Positions 7,848-16,995 of a DNA stretch of 64,000 nucleotides are shown here, one piece after another. The notes beneath the pieces are model-generated. The model worked only from the letters and a program-made list of their open reading frames with translations, was not told the origin of the DNA and made no database searches. Positions within the stretch are counted from its first letter, which is position 1, and every line of letters begins with the position of its first letter. The translations under genes were made by a program, and so were the position numbers. This DNA comes from Flavobacterium resistens (GTDB lineage: Bacteria; Bacteroidota; Bacteroidia; Flavobacteriales; Flavobacteriaceae): the NCBI RefSeq assembly GCF_900182645.1, contig NZ_FXTA01000001.1, forward strand, positions 1-64,000. Direction: 5' to 3'.

Positions 7848-10247
7848 ATGATTACAAATACATCACTAGAACATAAAGGCAATTTATTTCCGTCAAAAAT
7901 AGTTTCGTATGAGCATGAGGGAGATTCCATTTCTTTTTACACTGACAACAATGTAATTTTAAAAGTCACGGTTCTTAGAGACAGTTTACTTCGTTTTCGT
8001 TTTACCACAAAAGGATATTTTAGCAATGATTTTTCGTATGCAATTGATAAAACGCAATTGCATGGTTATAATTTTTTGCAGGTTAGTGAAGACGAAAATT
8101 ATTTTGAAATCAGAACCAGTAAAGTAATTTGTAAAATTAAAAAAGCTGATGTCCGTTTGTCAATTTATGATTTGGATAATTGCTTAATTCTTCAGGATGA
8201 GCTTGGATTTCATTGGGAAGAAAGTTATGAGTATGGCGGAAACGTTGTCAAAATGAGCAAATCCTCAAAAGATGGAGAATGTTTTTACGGTCTTGGTGAC
8301 AAAGCCACTCAAATGAACTTAAAAGGCAAAAGAGTAGAAAATTTTGCCACCGATCAGTATGCGTATCAAAAAGATCAGGAACCACTTTATAAAGTAGTTC
8401 CGTTTTACATTGGATTGCATAATCAAAAATCCTACGGCGTTTTCTTCGATAATACTTTTAGAACCTTTTTTGATTTTTGTCAGGAAAGAAGAAATGTAAC
8501 TAGTTTTTGGGCTGAAGGAGGCGAAATGAATTATTATTTCATTTATGGTCCTCAAATGCAGGATGTTGTTACAACATATACAGATTTAACAGGAAAACCT
8601 GAACTGCCACCACTTTGGGTTTTAGGTTATCATCAATGTAAATGGAGTTATTATCCGGAAAGCAAAGTAAAAGAAATTACTTCAAAATTTAGAGAACTTA
8701 AAATTCCGTGTGATGCTATTTATCTGGATATCGATTATATGGATGGTTTCCGATGTTTTACATGGAATAAAGAATATTTTCCTGATCCTAAAAAGATGGT
8801 CAGTGAATTAGCTGAAGACGGTTTTAAGACAATTGTCATTATTGATCCGGGAATTAAAATTGATAAAGATTACTGGGTTTATAAAGAAGCCTTAGAAAAA
8901 GACTATTTCTGTAAGCGTGCCGATGGTCCTTATATGAAAGGGAAAGTTTGGCCCGGAGAATGTAATTTTCCAGATTATACAAATCCCGTAGTAAGAGAAT
9001 GGTGGGCAGGATTATTTAAAGAATTAATTTCAGATATTGGAGTCAAAGGAGTTTGGAATGACATGAATGAACCGGCCGTTATGGAGGTTCCAAATAAGAC
9101 TTTCCCAATGGATGTTCGCCATGTTTACGACGGAAATCCATGCAGTCACAGAAAAGCGCATAATATTTATGGAACCCAAATGGCAAGGGCTACTTATCAT
9201 GGTGTAAAACGATTTGTTTATCCAAAACGTCCTTTTGTAATCACAAGATCGGCATATTCTGGTGCTCAGCGTTATACTTCTTCATGGACAGGAGATAATG
9301 TTGCAACTTGGGAACATTTATGGATTGCGAATATTCAGGTTCAGAGAATGTCAATTTCCGGAATGGGCTTTACAGGTTCTGATATTGGTGGTTTTGCGGA
9401 ACAACCTACAGGTGAATTATATGCACGTTGGATTCAGTTGGGGGTTTTTCATCCGTTTTGCAGAACGCATTCTTCTGGAGATCATGGAAATCAGGAACCT
9501 TGGGCTTTTGATGAAGAAGTAATTAATATTACCCGAAAATTTGTGAATCTTCGTTACCAGTTGTTGCCGTATTTATATACGATGTTCTGGCAATATATAG
9601 AAGAGGGTATTCCGATGTTGAAACCTTTGGTTTATTATGATCAGGACGATACACAAACACATTATCGCAATGATGAGTTTATCTTCGGAAATCAAATTTT
9701 AGTTTGTCCAATTCTTGAACCTAATGCTGTAGGTAGACGAATGTATATTCCTAGAGGTGAGTGGTATAATTTCTGGACAAATGAACTTTTCTCAGGAGGA
9801 AGAGAAATTTGGATAGACACCAAATTTGATGAAATTCCAGTTTTTATAAAAGCAGGCGCTATTATTCCTAAATATCCGGTTCAGCAATATGTTGGAGAAT
9901 TGGAATTTGATGAATTGACATTAGACGTATATTTTAAGAAAGGCAAAGAAAAGTCCGTAGTTTATGAAGATGCACAAGACGGTTATGATTATAAAAAAGG
10001 ACGATATAGCTTTTTGTCTTTCAGAACAATCGGAAAAGAGAAAGAATTGATCATTCAGCTTCATAAAGAAGGAAAATATGATACGCCGTACTCTAAGTAT
10101 AAAATTAATTTAATCGGTCTTCCATTTAAAGTTACTGAAATTGAAATCGATAATGAAAAAATCGAATTTGATAAAATAAGCTTCGAACAAAATAATTGCT
10201 TAATTATTGATAAAGAGTTCAATGAACTTCACATTGTTGGCGAATAA
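7848..10247 (+). CDS. GH31 alpha-glucosidase
   Basis: A 799-residue glycoside hydrolase 31. The nucleophile is Asp405 in WNDMNEP (403-409), and the acid/base is Asp483 in SWTGDN. Before the barrel there is an N-terminal beta-sandwich (about 20-240), and after it the usual two beta domains (about 610-799). No signal peptide is present, so it probably acts in the cytoplasm on maltose, maltodextrins or glycogen ends. It sits 201 bases after glgB. A -7-like box TATGTTTG at 7802-7809 without a clear TTG partner hints at its own promoter. Its place beside glgACB suggests a role in glycogen or alpha-glucan turnover; alpha-xylosidase activity is a less likely alternative. Confidence 0.88.
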   Translation: MITNTSLEHKGNLFPSKIVSYEHEGDSISFYTDNNVILKVTVLRDSLLRFRFTTKGYFSNDFSYAIDKTQLHGYNFLQVSEDENYFEIRTSKVICKIKKADVRLSIYDLDNCLILQDELGFHWEESYEYGGNVVKMSKSSKDGECFYGLGDKATQMNLKGKRVENFATDQYAYQKDQEPLYKVVPFYIGLHNQKSYGVFFDNTFRTFFDFCQERRNVTSFWAEGGEMNYYFIYGPQMQDVVTTYTDLTGKPELPPLWVLGYHQCKWSYYPESKVKEITSKFRELKIPCDAIYLDIDYMDGFRCFTWNKEYFPDPKKMVSELAEDGFKTIVIIDPGIKIDKDYWVYKEALEKDYFCKRADGPYMKGKVWPGECNFPDYTNPVVREWWAGLFKELISDIGVKGVWNDMNEPAVMEVPNKTFPMDVRHVYDGNPCSHRKAHNIYGTQMARATYHGVKRFVYPKRPFVITRSAYSGAQRYTSSWTGDNVATWEHLWIANIQVQRMSISGMGFTGSDIGGFAEQPTGELYARWIQLGVFHPFCRTHSSGDHGNQEPWAFDEEVINITRKFVNLRYQLLPYLYTMFWQYIEEGIPMLKPLVYYDQDDTQTHYRNDEFIFGNQILVCPILEPNAVGRRMYIPRGEWYNFWTNELFSGGREIWIDTKFDEIPVFIKAGAIIPKYPVQQYVGELEFDELTLDVYFKKGKEKSVVYEDAQDGYDYKKGRYSFLSFRTIGKEKELIIQLHKEGKYDTPYSKYKINLIGLPFKVTEIEIDNEKIEFDKISFEQNNCLIIDKEFNELHIVGE

Positions 10248-10332
10248 GTAAATTCTGATATCGTTTTTGAAAATTATGTAAAAGTGAAATCAAATTTAGT
10301 TGTATTTTTGTTAGTGCTAAATTTGTAAAATC

Positions 10333-11145
10333 ATGAAAAAACATCTAATCACAGGACTTTTTACGGCAGTTTTAGTGTGTAGCTGCGCGACAAATCCAAT
10401 AACGGGAAAGCAGAATTTAAATTTTGTTTCAAATAGTGAATTATTTCCATCTTCTTTTCAGCAATACAATCAATTTTTAACTGAAAATAAGGTTGTTACA
10501 GGAACATCGGATGCAAAACTTGTTGAAACAGTAGGGTATAAAATTAAATTGGCAGCCGAGAAATATCTAAATTATTTAGGGCAAACACAATATTTGAAAG
10601 ATTATCGATGGGAATATAAACTTGTTGATAACAAAGAAGTTAATGCATGGTGTTTACCCGGCGGGAAAATTGTTGTTTATTCAGGTATTTTGCCTGTAAC
10701 GCAAAATGAATCTGGTTTAGCAACTGTTATGGGGCACGAAGTTTCACACGCATTAGCAAATCACGGAGCACAAAGAATGTCTGCAGCACAATTGCAACAA
10801 ATTGGAGGAGCAGCTTTGGGAGCAGCAACAAGTGGAAAATCTGAAGCAACTCAACAAATTTTTGCCCAAGCGTACGGAATTGGATCAGAAGTAGGAGTGA
10901 TGCTTCCTTTCAGCAGAAGTAATGAAAGTGAAGCAGATAAAATCGGTTTAACTTTAATGGCGATTGCAGGATATAACCCTGAAGATGCTGTTGCTTTCTG
11001 GAGTAGAATGTCTGCAAAATCTGGAGCGGCAGGAACTCCTGAATTTATGAGTACACACCCATCAGATGCAACAAGAATTGCTAATATAAAAGCACTGGTT
11101 CCTGAAGCTAAAGCAATTGCGCTAAAAGTGGGAACTGTAAAATAA
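10333..11145 (+). CDS. M48 family zinc metalloprotease lipoprotein
   Basis: A 270-residue M48 peptidase with a lipoprotein signal: the hydrophobic N-terminus ends in VCSC, giving a lipidated Cys18. The zinc motif is HEVSH (135-139) and the third ligand is Glu198 in the ESEAD segment of SRSNESEADKIG. The TNPITGKQN sequence just after the lipobox is typical of Bacteroidota members. It resembles the LoiP/BepA class that acts on outer-membrane proteins in the periplasm, but it lacks the TPR tail of BepA. The substrate is unknown. It is a single gene with a terminator 31 bases downstream. Confidence 0.88.
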   Translation: MKKHLITGLFTAVLVCSCATNPITGKQNLNFVSNSELFPSSFQQYNQFLTENKVVTGTSDAKLVETVGYKIKLAAEKYLNYLGQTQYLKDYRWEYKLVDNKEVNAWCLPGGKIVVYSGILPVTQNESGLATVMGHEVSHALANHGAQRMSAAQLQQIGGAALGAATSGKSEATQQIFAQAYGIGSEVGVMLPFSRSNESEADKIGLTLMAIAGYNPEDAVAFWSRMSAKSGAAGTPEFMSTHPSDATRIANIKALVPEAKAIALKVGTVK

Positions 11146-11175
11146 AATTCTGAATATCAGAATAAATCAAATTTA

Positions 11176-11204
11176 AGCTATTCGTTTTTCGAGTAGCTTT
11201 TTTT
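11176..11204 (+). terminator. Terminator after the M48 protease gene
   Basis: AGCTATTCG (11176-11184) pairs with CGAGTAGCT (11190-11198) through nine pairs including one G-T wobble, with a 5-base loop and a following T tract. Confidence 0.8.
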
Positions 11205-11246
11205 GTAGTTCATAATTTAATAATATATGAATCGAATAATTTGTAT

Positions 11247-11275
11247 TTGATTATGATAAAAATTGGATAAATTCG
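11247..11275 (+). promoter_or_regulatory. Candidate promoter of the UMF1-type transporter
   Basis: TTG (11247-11249), an 18-base spacer and TAAATTCG (11268-11275), which differs by one base from the Bacteroidota -7 consensus TAnnTTTG. The ATG is 25 bases downstream. Confidence 0.45.
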
Positions 11276-11299
11276 TAGCGCATTAACAAAACCATTTCT

Positions 11300-12604
11300 A
11301 TGAAAAACCTACCAAAAGGAGATAAGAAATTATTAAATGCCTGGGCATTTTATGATTGGGCAAATTCAGTTTATACACTGACTATTGCATCGGCGGTATT
11401 TCCAATATTCTACGAAGCTCTATTTACGGATCGCGGTCATTATATTGATGTTTTCGGCATGCGTCTTAAAAATTCAGCTTTAATTAGTTTTACCACGGCG
11501 GCAGCATTTTTAGTTGTTTCATTTATTTCTCCATTATTATCTGGAATTGCAGATTATGTGGGGAATAAAAAAGCTTTCATGAAGTTTTTCTGCTATTTAG
11601 GAGCTTTGTCATGCGTAGGATTATATTGGTTTGATCTTGGGAATATTTATGTTGGATTAGCTTTTTATTTCTTAGGATTGATAGGATATTGGGGAAGTTT
11701 GGTTTTTTATAATTCTTATCTGCCGGATATCGCTTTTGAGGATCAGCAGGATAGGATTAGTGCCAAAGGTTATTCTTTGGGATATATTGGTAGTGTGATT
11801 TTATTGCTGATTAATCTCGGGATGATTATGTTTCCAAAAACTTTTAATATCACAGCAATGGAAGCAATGCGCTATTCTTTCATTATGGTTGGTATTTGGT
11901 GGATTCTTTTTAGTCAATATACTTATTACTATTTACCAAAAGGAAGTAAAGAAAATGGTCAAAAGTTGACTAAAGATGTTGTCTTTAATGGTTTTAAAGA
12001 ATTAAAAAAAGTTTGGGGCCTATTGAAAGATAATGTTCCCTTAAGACGTTATTTAGGTGGTTTTTTCGTTTCAAGTATGGCAGTGCAAACTGTAATGCTG
12101 GTAGCTACTTATTTTGGAGCACAAGAAATTCAATGGTCATCTAAAGAAGAGGGAACAATTGGTTTAATTATTTGTATTCTAATCATTCAGTTGGTTGCTG
12201 TAATTGGTGCAGTTGCCACTTCGAGAGCTTCTGCAAAATTTGGAAATATTCCAACTTTGATTTTTATTAATGGAATTTGGGCAGTATTTTGCGCATTAGC
12301 TTATTTTATTACTTTGCCAATGCATTTTTACGTTATGGCAACAATTGCAGGATTTGTAATGGGCGGAGTTCAAGCACTTTCGCGATCAACGTATTCAAAA
12401 TTATTGCCAGAAACTGAAGATACAGCTTCGTTTTTTAGTTTTTATGATGTTGCCGAGAAAATCGGAATTGTAATAGGGATGTGTATTTATGGCATAATTG
12501 ACCAAAGAACGGGAAGTCCTCGTAAAGCAATTGTTGTTCTCGCAATTTTCTTCGTTACATCGATTTTCCTTTTAAGAAGAGTTCATAAAAAAGAGGCACT
12601 TTAA
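11300..12604 (+). CDS. MFS transporter, UMF1/Atg22-like
   Basis: A 434-residue integral membrane protein with about 11-12 hydrophobic segments. The N-terminal AWAFYDWANS (14-23) followed by FPIFYEALF is the signature start of bacterial UMF1 transporters, which are related to yeast Atg22. The segment GGVQALSRSTYSKLLPE in the second half is also typical. It sits in the inner membrane and probably exports or imports a small metabolite; the substrate is not known. The stop codon lies inside the loop of its own terminator. Confidence 0.85.
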   Translation: MKNLPKGDKKLLNAWAFYDWANSVYTLTIASAVFPIFYEALFTDRGHYIDVFGMRLKNSALISFTTAAAFLVVSFISPLLSGIADYVGNKKAFMKFFCYLGALSCVGLYWFDLGNIYVGLAFYFLGLIGYWGSLVFYNSYLPDIAFEDQQDRISAKGYSLGYIGSVILLLINLGMIMFPKTFNITAMEAMRYSFIMVGIWWILFSQYTYYYLPKGSKENGQKLTKDVVFNGFKELKKVWGLLKDNVPLRRYLGGFFVSSMAVQTVMLVATYFGAQEIQWSSKEEGTIGLIICILIIQLVAVIGAVATSRASAKFGNIPTLIFINGIWAVFCALAYFITLPMHFYVMATIAGFVMGGVQALSRSTYSKLLPETEDTASFFSFYDVAEKIGIVIGMCIYGIIDQRTGSPRKAIVVLAIFFVTSIFLLRRVHKKEAL

Positions 12605-12616
12605 GTGCCTCTTTTA
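12589..12616. terminator. Terminator hairpin containing the transporter stop codon
   Basis: AAAAGAGGCACT (12589-12600) pairs perfectly with AGTGCCTCTTTT (12604-12615). The three-base loop plus the first arm base contains the TAA stop (12602-12604), so the end of the coding sequence forms half of the terminator. Confidence 0.85.
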
Positions 12617-12640
12617 ATTTAATAAAGTATGAAGAAAATA

Positions 12641-12718
12641 AAAGCTCAATAATAAAAGAGGAATGATTAGTTCGTTTTTTGATTTGATGATTTGAAAAAT
12701 CTTTTATTATTGAGCTTT
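12641..12718 (-). terminator. Long inverted repeat, probable minus-strand terminator
   Basis: AAAGCTCAATAATAAAAG (12641-12658) is perfectly complementary to CTTTTATTATTGAGCTTT (12701-12718), with a 42-base loop. It begins 8 bases beyond the stop of the minus-strand GIN gene. The minus-strand 3' side runs into TTATTTTCTTC, so it probably ends the sigma-factor operon. Confidence 0.6.
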
Positions 12719-12726
12719 ATTTAGAA

Positions 12727-13449
12727 TTATGCTTTTGAAATACTTCCTGAACCTGAAACTTTTACATCACGTTTTTCAGGATTTCCAGTATATTTAATAT
12801 CTCCTGAGCCCGAAACTCTTGCTGTTAAACTTTCATTGCAATTGATTTTGACATCACCAGAACCTGAAACCATTACATTAGCATTTTTGGATTTCAAATT
12901 CGCAGCTTCAATATCGCCAGATCCAGAAAGTTTAATAACTAAGTCATTTGAATTTCCTTTTAATTTGATGTCTCCTGAACCGCTCAAACTGAAATCAAAA
13001 GAATTTGCCGCAACATCTAAATCAATATCTCCTGAGCCAGATAATTTTGCTGAAAATTTATCGTTTTTGATTTGAGATTTAGTAACAATATCACCTGAAC
13101 CTGACAAATTAAGTTCAGATATTTTTTCAAATGGAACTGTAATCTCAACTTTTTTTCCTGTGCTTGGACGCAAATTGGTGCCTTTCTTCGCGTAAATTTT
13201 TAAAGCATTGTCTTCAACTTCAACAATAATTGCTGATAAGATATTTTGTTCTCCTTTAATCGTAATTTTTCCTTCTTTTCCTGCAACCAAATCAACATCA
13301 AAAAAGCCTGAGATCTTAATCGCATCATATTCTGAAGTTGTTCTTGTTTCCGTTACAACATTTCCATTTCCGTTAATTTTTTCTTGTGCATTAGCTGTAA
13401 AGCCGATTAAAAATGCTGCGCAAACTACTGATTGAATAATTTTTTTCAT
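12727..13449 (-). CDS. Secreted GIN-domain (DUF2807) protein
   Basis: A 240-residue protein with a signal peptide (about residues 1-21) and a GIN/DUF2807 domain. The mature part is a right-handed beta-helix-like repeat: the motif SGSGDI or a close variant occurs seven times at about 15-25 residue intervals, each preceded by a hydrophobic strand. The family's role is unsettled; some members were called auto-transporter adhesin heads on structural grounds. It is the last gene of an operon with an ECF sigma factor, a membrane anti-sigma-like protein and another beta-repeat protein, which suggests an envelope-stress output. The gap to the gene upstream is 19 bases. Confidence 0.82.
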   Translation of the reverse strand: MKKIIQSVVCAAFLIGFTANAQEKINGNGNVVTETRTTSEYDAIKISGFFDVDLVAGKEGKITIKGEQNILSAIIVEVEDNALKIYAKKGTNLRPSTGKKVEITVPFEKISELNLSGSGDIVTKSQIKNDKFSAKLSGSGDIDLDVAANSFDFSLSGSGDIKLKGNSNDLVIKLSGSGDIEAANLKSKNANVMVSGSGDVKINCNESLTARVSGSGDIKYTGNPEKRDVKVSGSGSISKA

Positions 13450-13468
13450 GGTTTTTGATTGTTTAAAA

Positions 13469-14530
13469 TTATTGTTTTTTGATTAATGATACGTTTCCGT
13501 AAGTTGAATTAATTATTACCTTATTCTGACCTTTCTTTTTATGAAAACCGCTAATGTTTTTTGAACTGTTTTTGGTTTCGTTCACATTGATTTCTAAATC
13601 ATCACCGTTTTTAATATTAGCATATTTAGTGTTGATGTTAAAGTCGAAAGCGTAATTGTAATTATAACCCACTGTAATATCGGTATATCCTGAATTAATG
13701 TTTACATTTTTTGCTTTTTCAGTCAATGTGCCAATGTTAACTTTGCTGTAATTGGTATCAATGCTCAAATTGTTTGAAACCTCTGCAACAGAAACGGTTA
13801 AATAATTTCCTGAACCTGTAAACGAATTTACTTTTTGAAATTTCAAATTTCCGTAACTACAGTCGTATTTAATGTTTTGAGAATCAGAAACAACTAAATC
13901 TGTATAATTAGCATCAAAATTTAAATTACCTGAATCGTTTACTTTTAATCCTGAATAACGCGCCTCGATTGTGCCATTTTTTATGTAATCGATCGATGAG
14001 TTTTGACAATATTCAATATGAAGCCTATTGGTTTGATTGTTCAGTTTTCCAATATTGACTTTTCCATATTTACAACTAATATCTGTTGAACCTTCTATAG
14101 TTAAGGTCGTAATATTTCCGTACTTGTTCATCAATTTTACGGTTCCGTTTTTAGGAATTTTAATTACGTAATTAATCTCAAAGCTGTTGCTGCTTCCTCT
14201 TCCTTTATTGGTTGAATTTCCAATTTTGGTAACAGCGGTAACCATAGATTTTAAGCCTGTAATATCAACATCGATAGTATTTAGTTTTTCGTTTACCCAA
14301 TTTTCATTTGAGCCTGTGACTTTGATTGTGATGTCAAGATCTATTTTATCCTCATCCCAGGTTGATACCGTAATGTTTCCATATTTGTTATCAATGTCAA
14401 TTCCTGCATTCGAATTTACAATAAAGGTTTTTTTGATATTTTTTTGTTTTGAAATAGCAGTGTCATCATTTGAGAATCCCAAAAAAGGAATCAAGATGAA
14501 CAGGATTAATATTTTATAATGTTTTTTCAT
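13469..14530 (-). CDS. Secreted DUF4097-like beta-repeat protein
   Basis: A 353-residue protein with a signal peptide (about residues 1-20). The mature sequence has repeated short strands around the word KYGN or a variant (NKYGNITVSTW, NKYGNITTLTI, CKYGKVNIGKL, CSYGNLKFQKV, NTKYANIKNG, NSTYGNVSLI), consistent with a DUF4097-like beta-helix. It probably lies in the periplasm or on the outer surface. No catalytic motif is visible. Its start overlaps the end of the anti-sigma-like gene by 17 bases, so it belongs to the same transcript as the ECF sigma factor. Confidence 0.7.
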   Translation of the reverse strand: MKKHYKILILFILIPFLGFSNDDTAISKQKNIKKTFIVNSNAGIDIDNKYGNITVSTWDEDKIDLDITIKVTGSNENWVNEKLNTIDVDITGLKSMVTAVTKIGNSTNKGRGSSNSFEINYVIKIPKNGTVKLMNKYGNITTLTIEGSTDISCKYGKVNIGKLNNQTNRLHIEYCQNSSIDYIKNGTIEARYSGLKVNDSGNLNFDANYTDLVVSDSQNIKYDCSYGNLKFQKVNSFTGSGNYLTVSVAEVSNNLSIDTNYSKVNIGTLTEKAKNVNINSGYTDITVGYNYNYAFDFNINTKYANIKNGDDLEINVNETKNSSKNISGFHKKKGQNKVIINSTYGNVSLIKKQ

Positions 14531-15050
14531 GGCTTGTGTTTTTTAAATTTTCGTTTTCTTCAATTCTTTTTAAAACCGTCTGCAAAAAAGATATTCTGGT
14601 TTGCAGATTGCTTATCATGGCATAAATGATTTGTTTGTTTTCACCGTTTTTTTGTAGCTCATTAATGATTTTTTGGTAGTCGGCATCAAAAACTTTCATT
14701 TGTTTTAATGCATCATTAATAATCTGCTCATTTTGAGGTGAACTTTTTTCCTTCAGTTTAACCAGTTCGTTATCAATTAGAATGTTGAAAATAGAATCAG
14801 TACGTTGTGTTTCTTTAGACGCAAATTTGAATTCCTTTGGTTTTTCATTTTTATAAAAAAGAGTTATTCCAAGCATTAAAACTATCGTTGCTGCAATTGA
14901 TGCTGCAAACCAGTAATTTTTCTTTTTGGGTTGTTTCTTGTTTAATTTATTTAAAAAAACGTCCTGATGATCTGAATTTAATTCCTGAACATCCCATTGG
15001 TTTTCAAATTTGTTGAATAATTGATCTAAATTGTCATTTTCCTTTTTCAT
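14514..15050 (-). CDS. Membrane anti-sigma-like protein
   Basis: A 178-residue protein with one transmembrane helix at about 47-66, a 45-residue cytoplasmic head rich in Asn, Asp and Lys, and a periplasmic tail. The tail is helical and ends in a predicted coiled segment (LQTRISFLQTVLKRIEENE). Its start overlaps the ECF sigma gene stop by 4 bases (ATGA type), the usual arrangement of an ECF sigma factor with its anti-sigma factor. The head has no zinc-binding HxxxCxxC motif. Function as an anti-sigma factor is inferred from topology and position, not from a recognised domain. Confidence 0.7.
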   Translation of the reverse strand: MKKENDNLDQLFNKFENQWDVQELNSDHQDVFLNKLNKKQPKKKNYWFAASIAATIVLMLGITLFYKNEKPKEFKFASKETQRTDSIFNILIDNELVKLKEKSSPQNEQIINDALKQMKVFDADYQKIINELQKNGENKQIIYAMISNLQTRISFLQTVLKRIEENENLKNTSHEKTL

Positions 15051-15601
15051 ATCTCCTCTAATTTTTTTCGCAAACTTTCTTTTGCCCTGCTTAATGTAGT
15101 TCGGCAGTTTTGATAACTAATATTTAAAATTTCGCTTATTTCTTCCTGATCGTAACCTTCTATGTAAAAAAGTGTCAGAACCATTCGGTAGCTGTCTTTC
15201 AGCGCTAAAATAGTGTCCAAAATCTGTTTCACTTTTAAAGTGTTAAAATCAATGCTTTCCGAATAAAAATCATCGTTTTCTTCGATCTTATAAAGTGTCT
15301 TGCTCAGATCTTCGACCTGAAATGCATTATTCTTTTTGTAAAAATCAATACTATAATTGATGATAATTTTCTTCAGCCACGCGCCAAAAGCAACTTCTTG
15401 TTTGTAGTCGTTTATTTTTGTAAATGCTTTCAAAAAACCTTCTTGCATGACGTCTTGTGCAAAATGTTCGTCTTTTACAATACGATAGGCCACGTTGTAC
15501 ATAGCTTTACTGTAACGGTTGTAAATTTCAAATTGGGCTTTTTGATTATTCTCTTTACAAAGCGCGATTAATTCTTCGATATTTTGATTGGTTATACTCA
15601 A
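15047..15601 (-). CDS. ECF-type RNA polymerase sigma factor
   Basis: A 184-residue sigma-70 family protein with only regions 2 and 4. Region 2 includes the core-binding and -10 contacting segment AQDVMQEGFLKAF (48-60). Region 4 has the helix-turn-helix GYDQEEISEILNISYQNCRT followed by LSRAKESLRKKL. It would direct RNA polymerase to a small regulon, probably including its own operon of anti-sigma-like, DUF4097-like and GIN proteins. It is divergent from the lipoprotein gene at 15754, with 152 bases between the starts. Confidence 0.9.
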   Translation of the reverse strand: MSITNQNIEELIALCKENNQKAQFEIYNRYSKAMYNVAYRIVKDEHFAQDVMQEGFLKAFTKINDYKQEVAFGAWLKKIIINYSIDFYKKNNAFQVEDLSKTLYKIEENDDFYSESIDFNTLKVKQILDTILALKDSYRMVLTLFYIEGYDQEEISEILNISYQNCRTTLSRAKESLRKKLEEI

Positions 15602-15753
15602 GTAATGGTTGCTAGTTTTTTATAATGACTTTGCTTTTTTTTATTTGTTACAGTTTCTATAAAATTAATTTTATTTTTTTTCAAATTATTAGGTTGTGTA
15701 AGATTTTTATTTCTTCGTATAAAATCTATATTTGTACATAAATTAAAATTCAT

Positions 15754-16752
15754 ATGAAGAAAATCAATATTGTATTTCTCTTGCTTTTCGCAATAAGCAG
15801 TCTTTTTAGCTCTTGCAGTCCTTTTGATGATGGTCGTGATATTTCAGGTTCTGAGAATAACGGGAATGGAAATGGAAGTGGTAATGTAGAAGAAAAACCG
15901 ATTTTTAAAGCTAAAATTGGCGGAGAAGAATTTATTGCAAATACCACAACTGCTGTCGTAACAAGTGACTATGTATTAATAGCAGGTACTAGATCTTCAA
16001 AAGGAGATTTAATCCAAATAATTTTGCCAAGCAATAAAATAGGAACATATACATGGGCAAACAGCAAAGAAAATGCAGATCGTTTTGTTTTAGCTTACGC
16101 AGAAAAAGTTGATGGATATGGATTTATTAGTGCTTCAAACGAAGATGCGGCATTTTTGGAAGTAAAAAACTATACGGATACAGCAATCATTAAAATTACT
16201 GCTGTAGATAAAACAAAAAAAACAATTTCAGGAACTTTTCAATTTACAGGATTTAGAGAGACAGATAATGGTTCAACTGAAACTAAAGTGGTTACAGACG
16301 GTACTTTTACAAATGTACCTTACACAGAAGATATTCCTGCAGATGATTCAGATCAAATTTTGAAGGCAAAAGTAAATGGAGTTGATTTTATTAATGATAA
16401 AGTTGATGTAACTGCTGTAAGTGCATCTGGTAGTAATCCATATTATAGTATAGTTGGAAAAAAGAATGATGATAGTGTAAGTGTTGGTTTGAGTATTAAT
16501 AAATCATATGGAGCTGGAACTTATCAGGTTTCAACTAATTCATCGAATACGGGTGGCGCTCTGATAAATGTTATTGCAGGTACTTTCAAAATAAATGATT
16601 ATTTATATACATCTAAATCAGGTTCAATCACAATTACTTCAAAAACAGCAACAAAACTAGTGGGTACTTTTGATTTGGTCGTTCAAAATTTTAGTATAAA
16701 TGATGAAAAGACAATTACAGGATCTTTTGATATAGATATAGAAGGTTTATAA
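15754..16752 (+). CDS. Lipoprotein with two DUF6252-like repeats
   Basis: A 332-residue lipoprotein: the lipobox LFSSC gives a lipidated Cys21, followed by a Gly/Asn-rich linker (about 30-45). Two similar domains follow, one starting FKAKIGGEEF near residue 51 and one starting LKAKVNGVDF near residue 206. Both read as short beta-rich modules of the DUF6252 kind. Probably on the cell surface or the periplasmic side of the outer membrane. A -7-like box TATATTTG is at 15727-15734. Function is unknown. Confidence 0.7.
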   Translation: MKKINIVFLLLFAISSLFSSCSPFDDGRDISGSENNGNGNGSGNVEEKPIFKAKIGGEEFIANTTTAVVTSDYVLIAGTRSSKGDLIQIILPSNKIGTYTWANSKENADRFVLAYAEKVDGYGFISASNEDAAFLEVKNYTDTAIIKITAVDKTKKTISGTFQFTGFRETDNGSTETKVVTDGTFTNVPYTEDIPADDSDQILKAKVNGVDFINDKVDVTAVSASGSNPYYSIVGKKNDDSVSVGLSINKSYGAGTYQVSTNSSNTGGALINVIAGTFKINDYLYTSKSGSITITSKTATKLVGTFDLVVQNFSINDEKTITGSFDIDIEGL

Positions 16753-16770
16753 TAATTTATGAACTCACTT

Positions 16771-16797
16771 AAAATCCGCCTTGTGCGGATTTTTTTT
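16771..16797 (+). terminator. Terminator after the lipoprotein gene
   Basis: AAAATCCGC (16771-16779) and GCGGAT (16785-16790) form a stem with a 5-base loop, followed by eight T. Confidence 0.85.
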
Positions 16798-16856
16798 GGT
16801 AAAACAATTTGATTTTATTAGTTTGGCTAATTAAATAGATATTATACATTCCATTC

Positions 16857-16874
16857 TTGGCATAGTGATTGTCT
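16857..16874 (+). promoter_or_regulatory. Candidate sigma-54-type promoter upstream of lon
   Basis: TTGGCATAGTGATTGTC has the GG of a -24 element and, exactly 10 bases later, GT in place of the -12 GC. A very similar word, TGGCATAGTTGTTGAT, lies upstream of porQ at 19551. It is 122 bases before the lon start. The sigma-54 assignment is inference only. Confidence 0.35.
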
Positions 16875-16995
16875 ATTTTATAAGATGTATCTTGTAAATT
16901 AAGTTTTAGCTTGTTTTTATTAGAAAATAATGAATTTCAAGCTTTATTTGCAAGTTGTATTAATCATTTAATGACAAAACGACTTATATATTATT

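Noticed and set aside
12836..13075. Plus-strand ORF opposite the GIN gene
   Set aside because: It is a shadow created by the SGSGDI repeats, which read as SPEPE-like repeats on the other strand.
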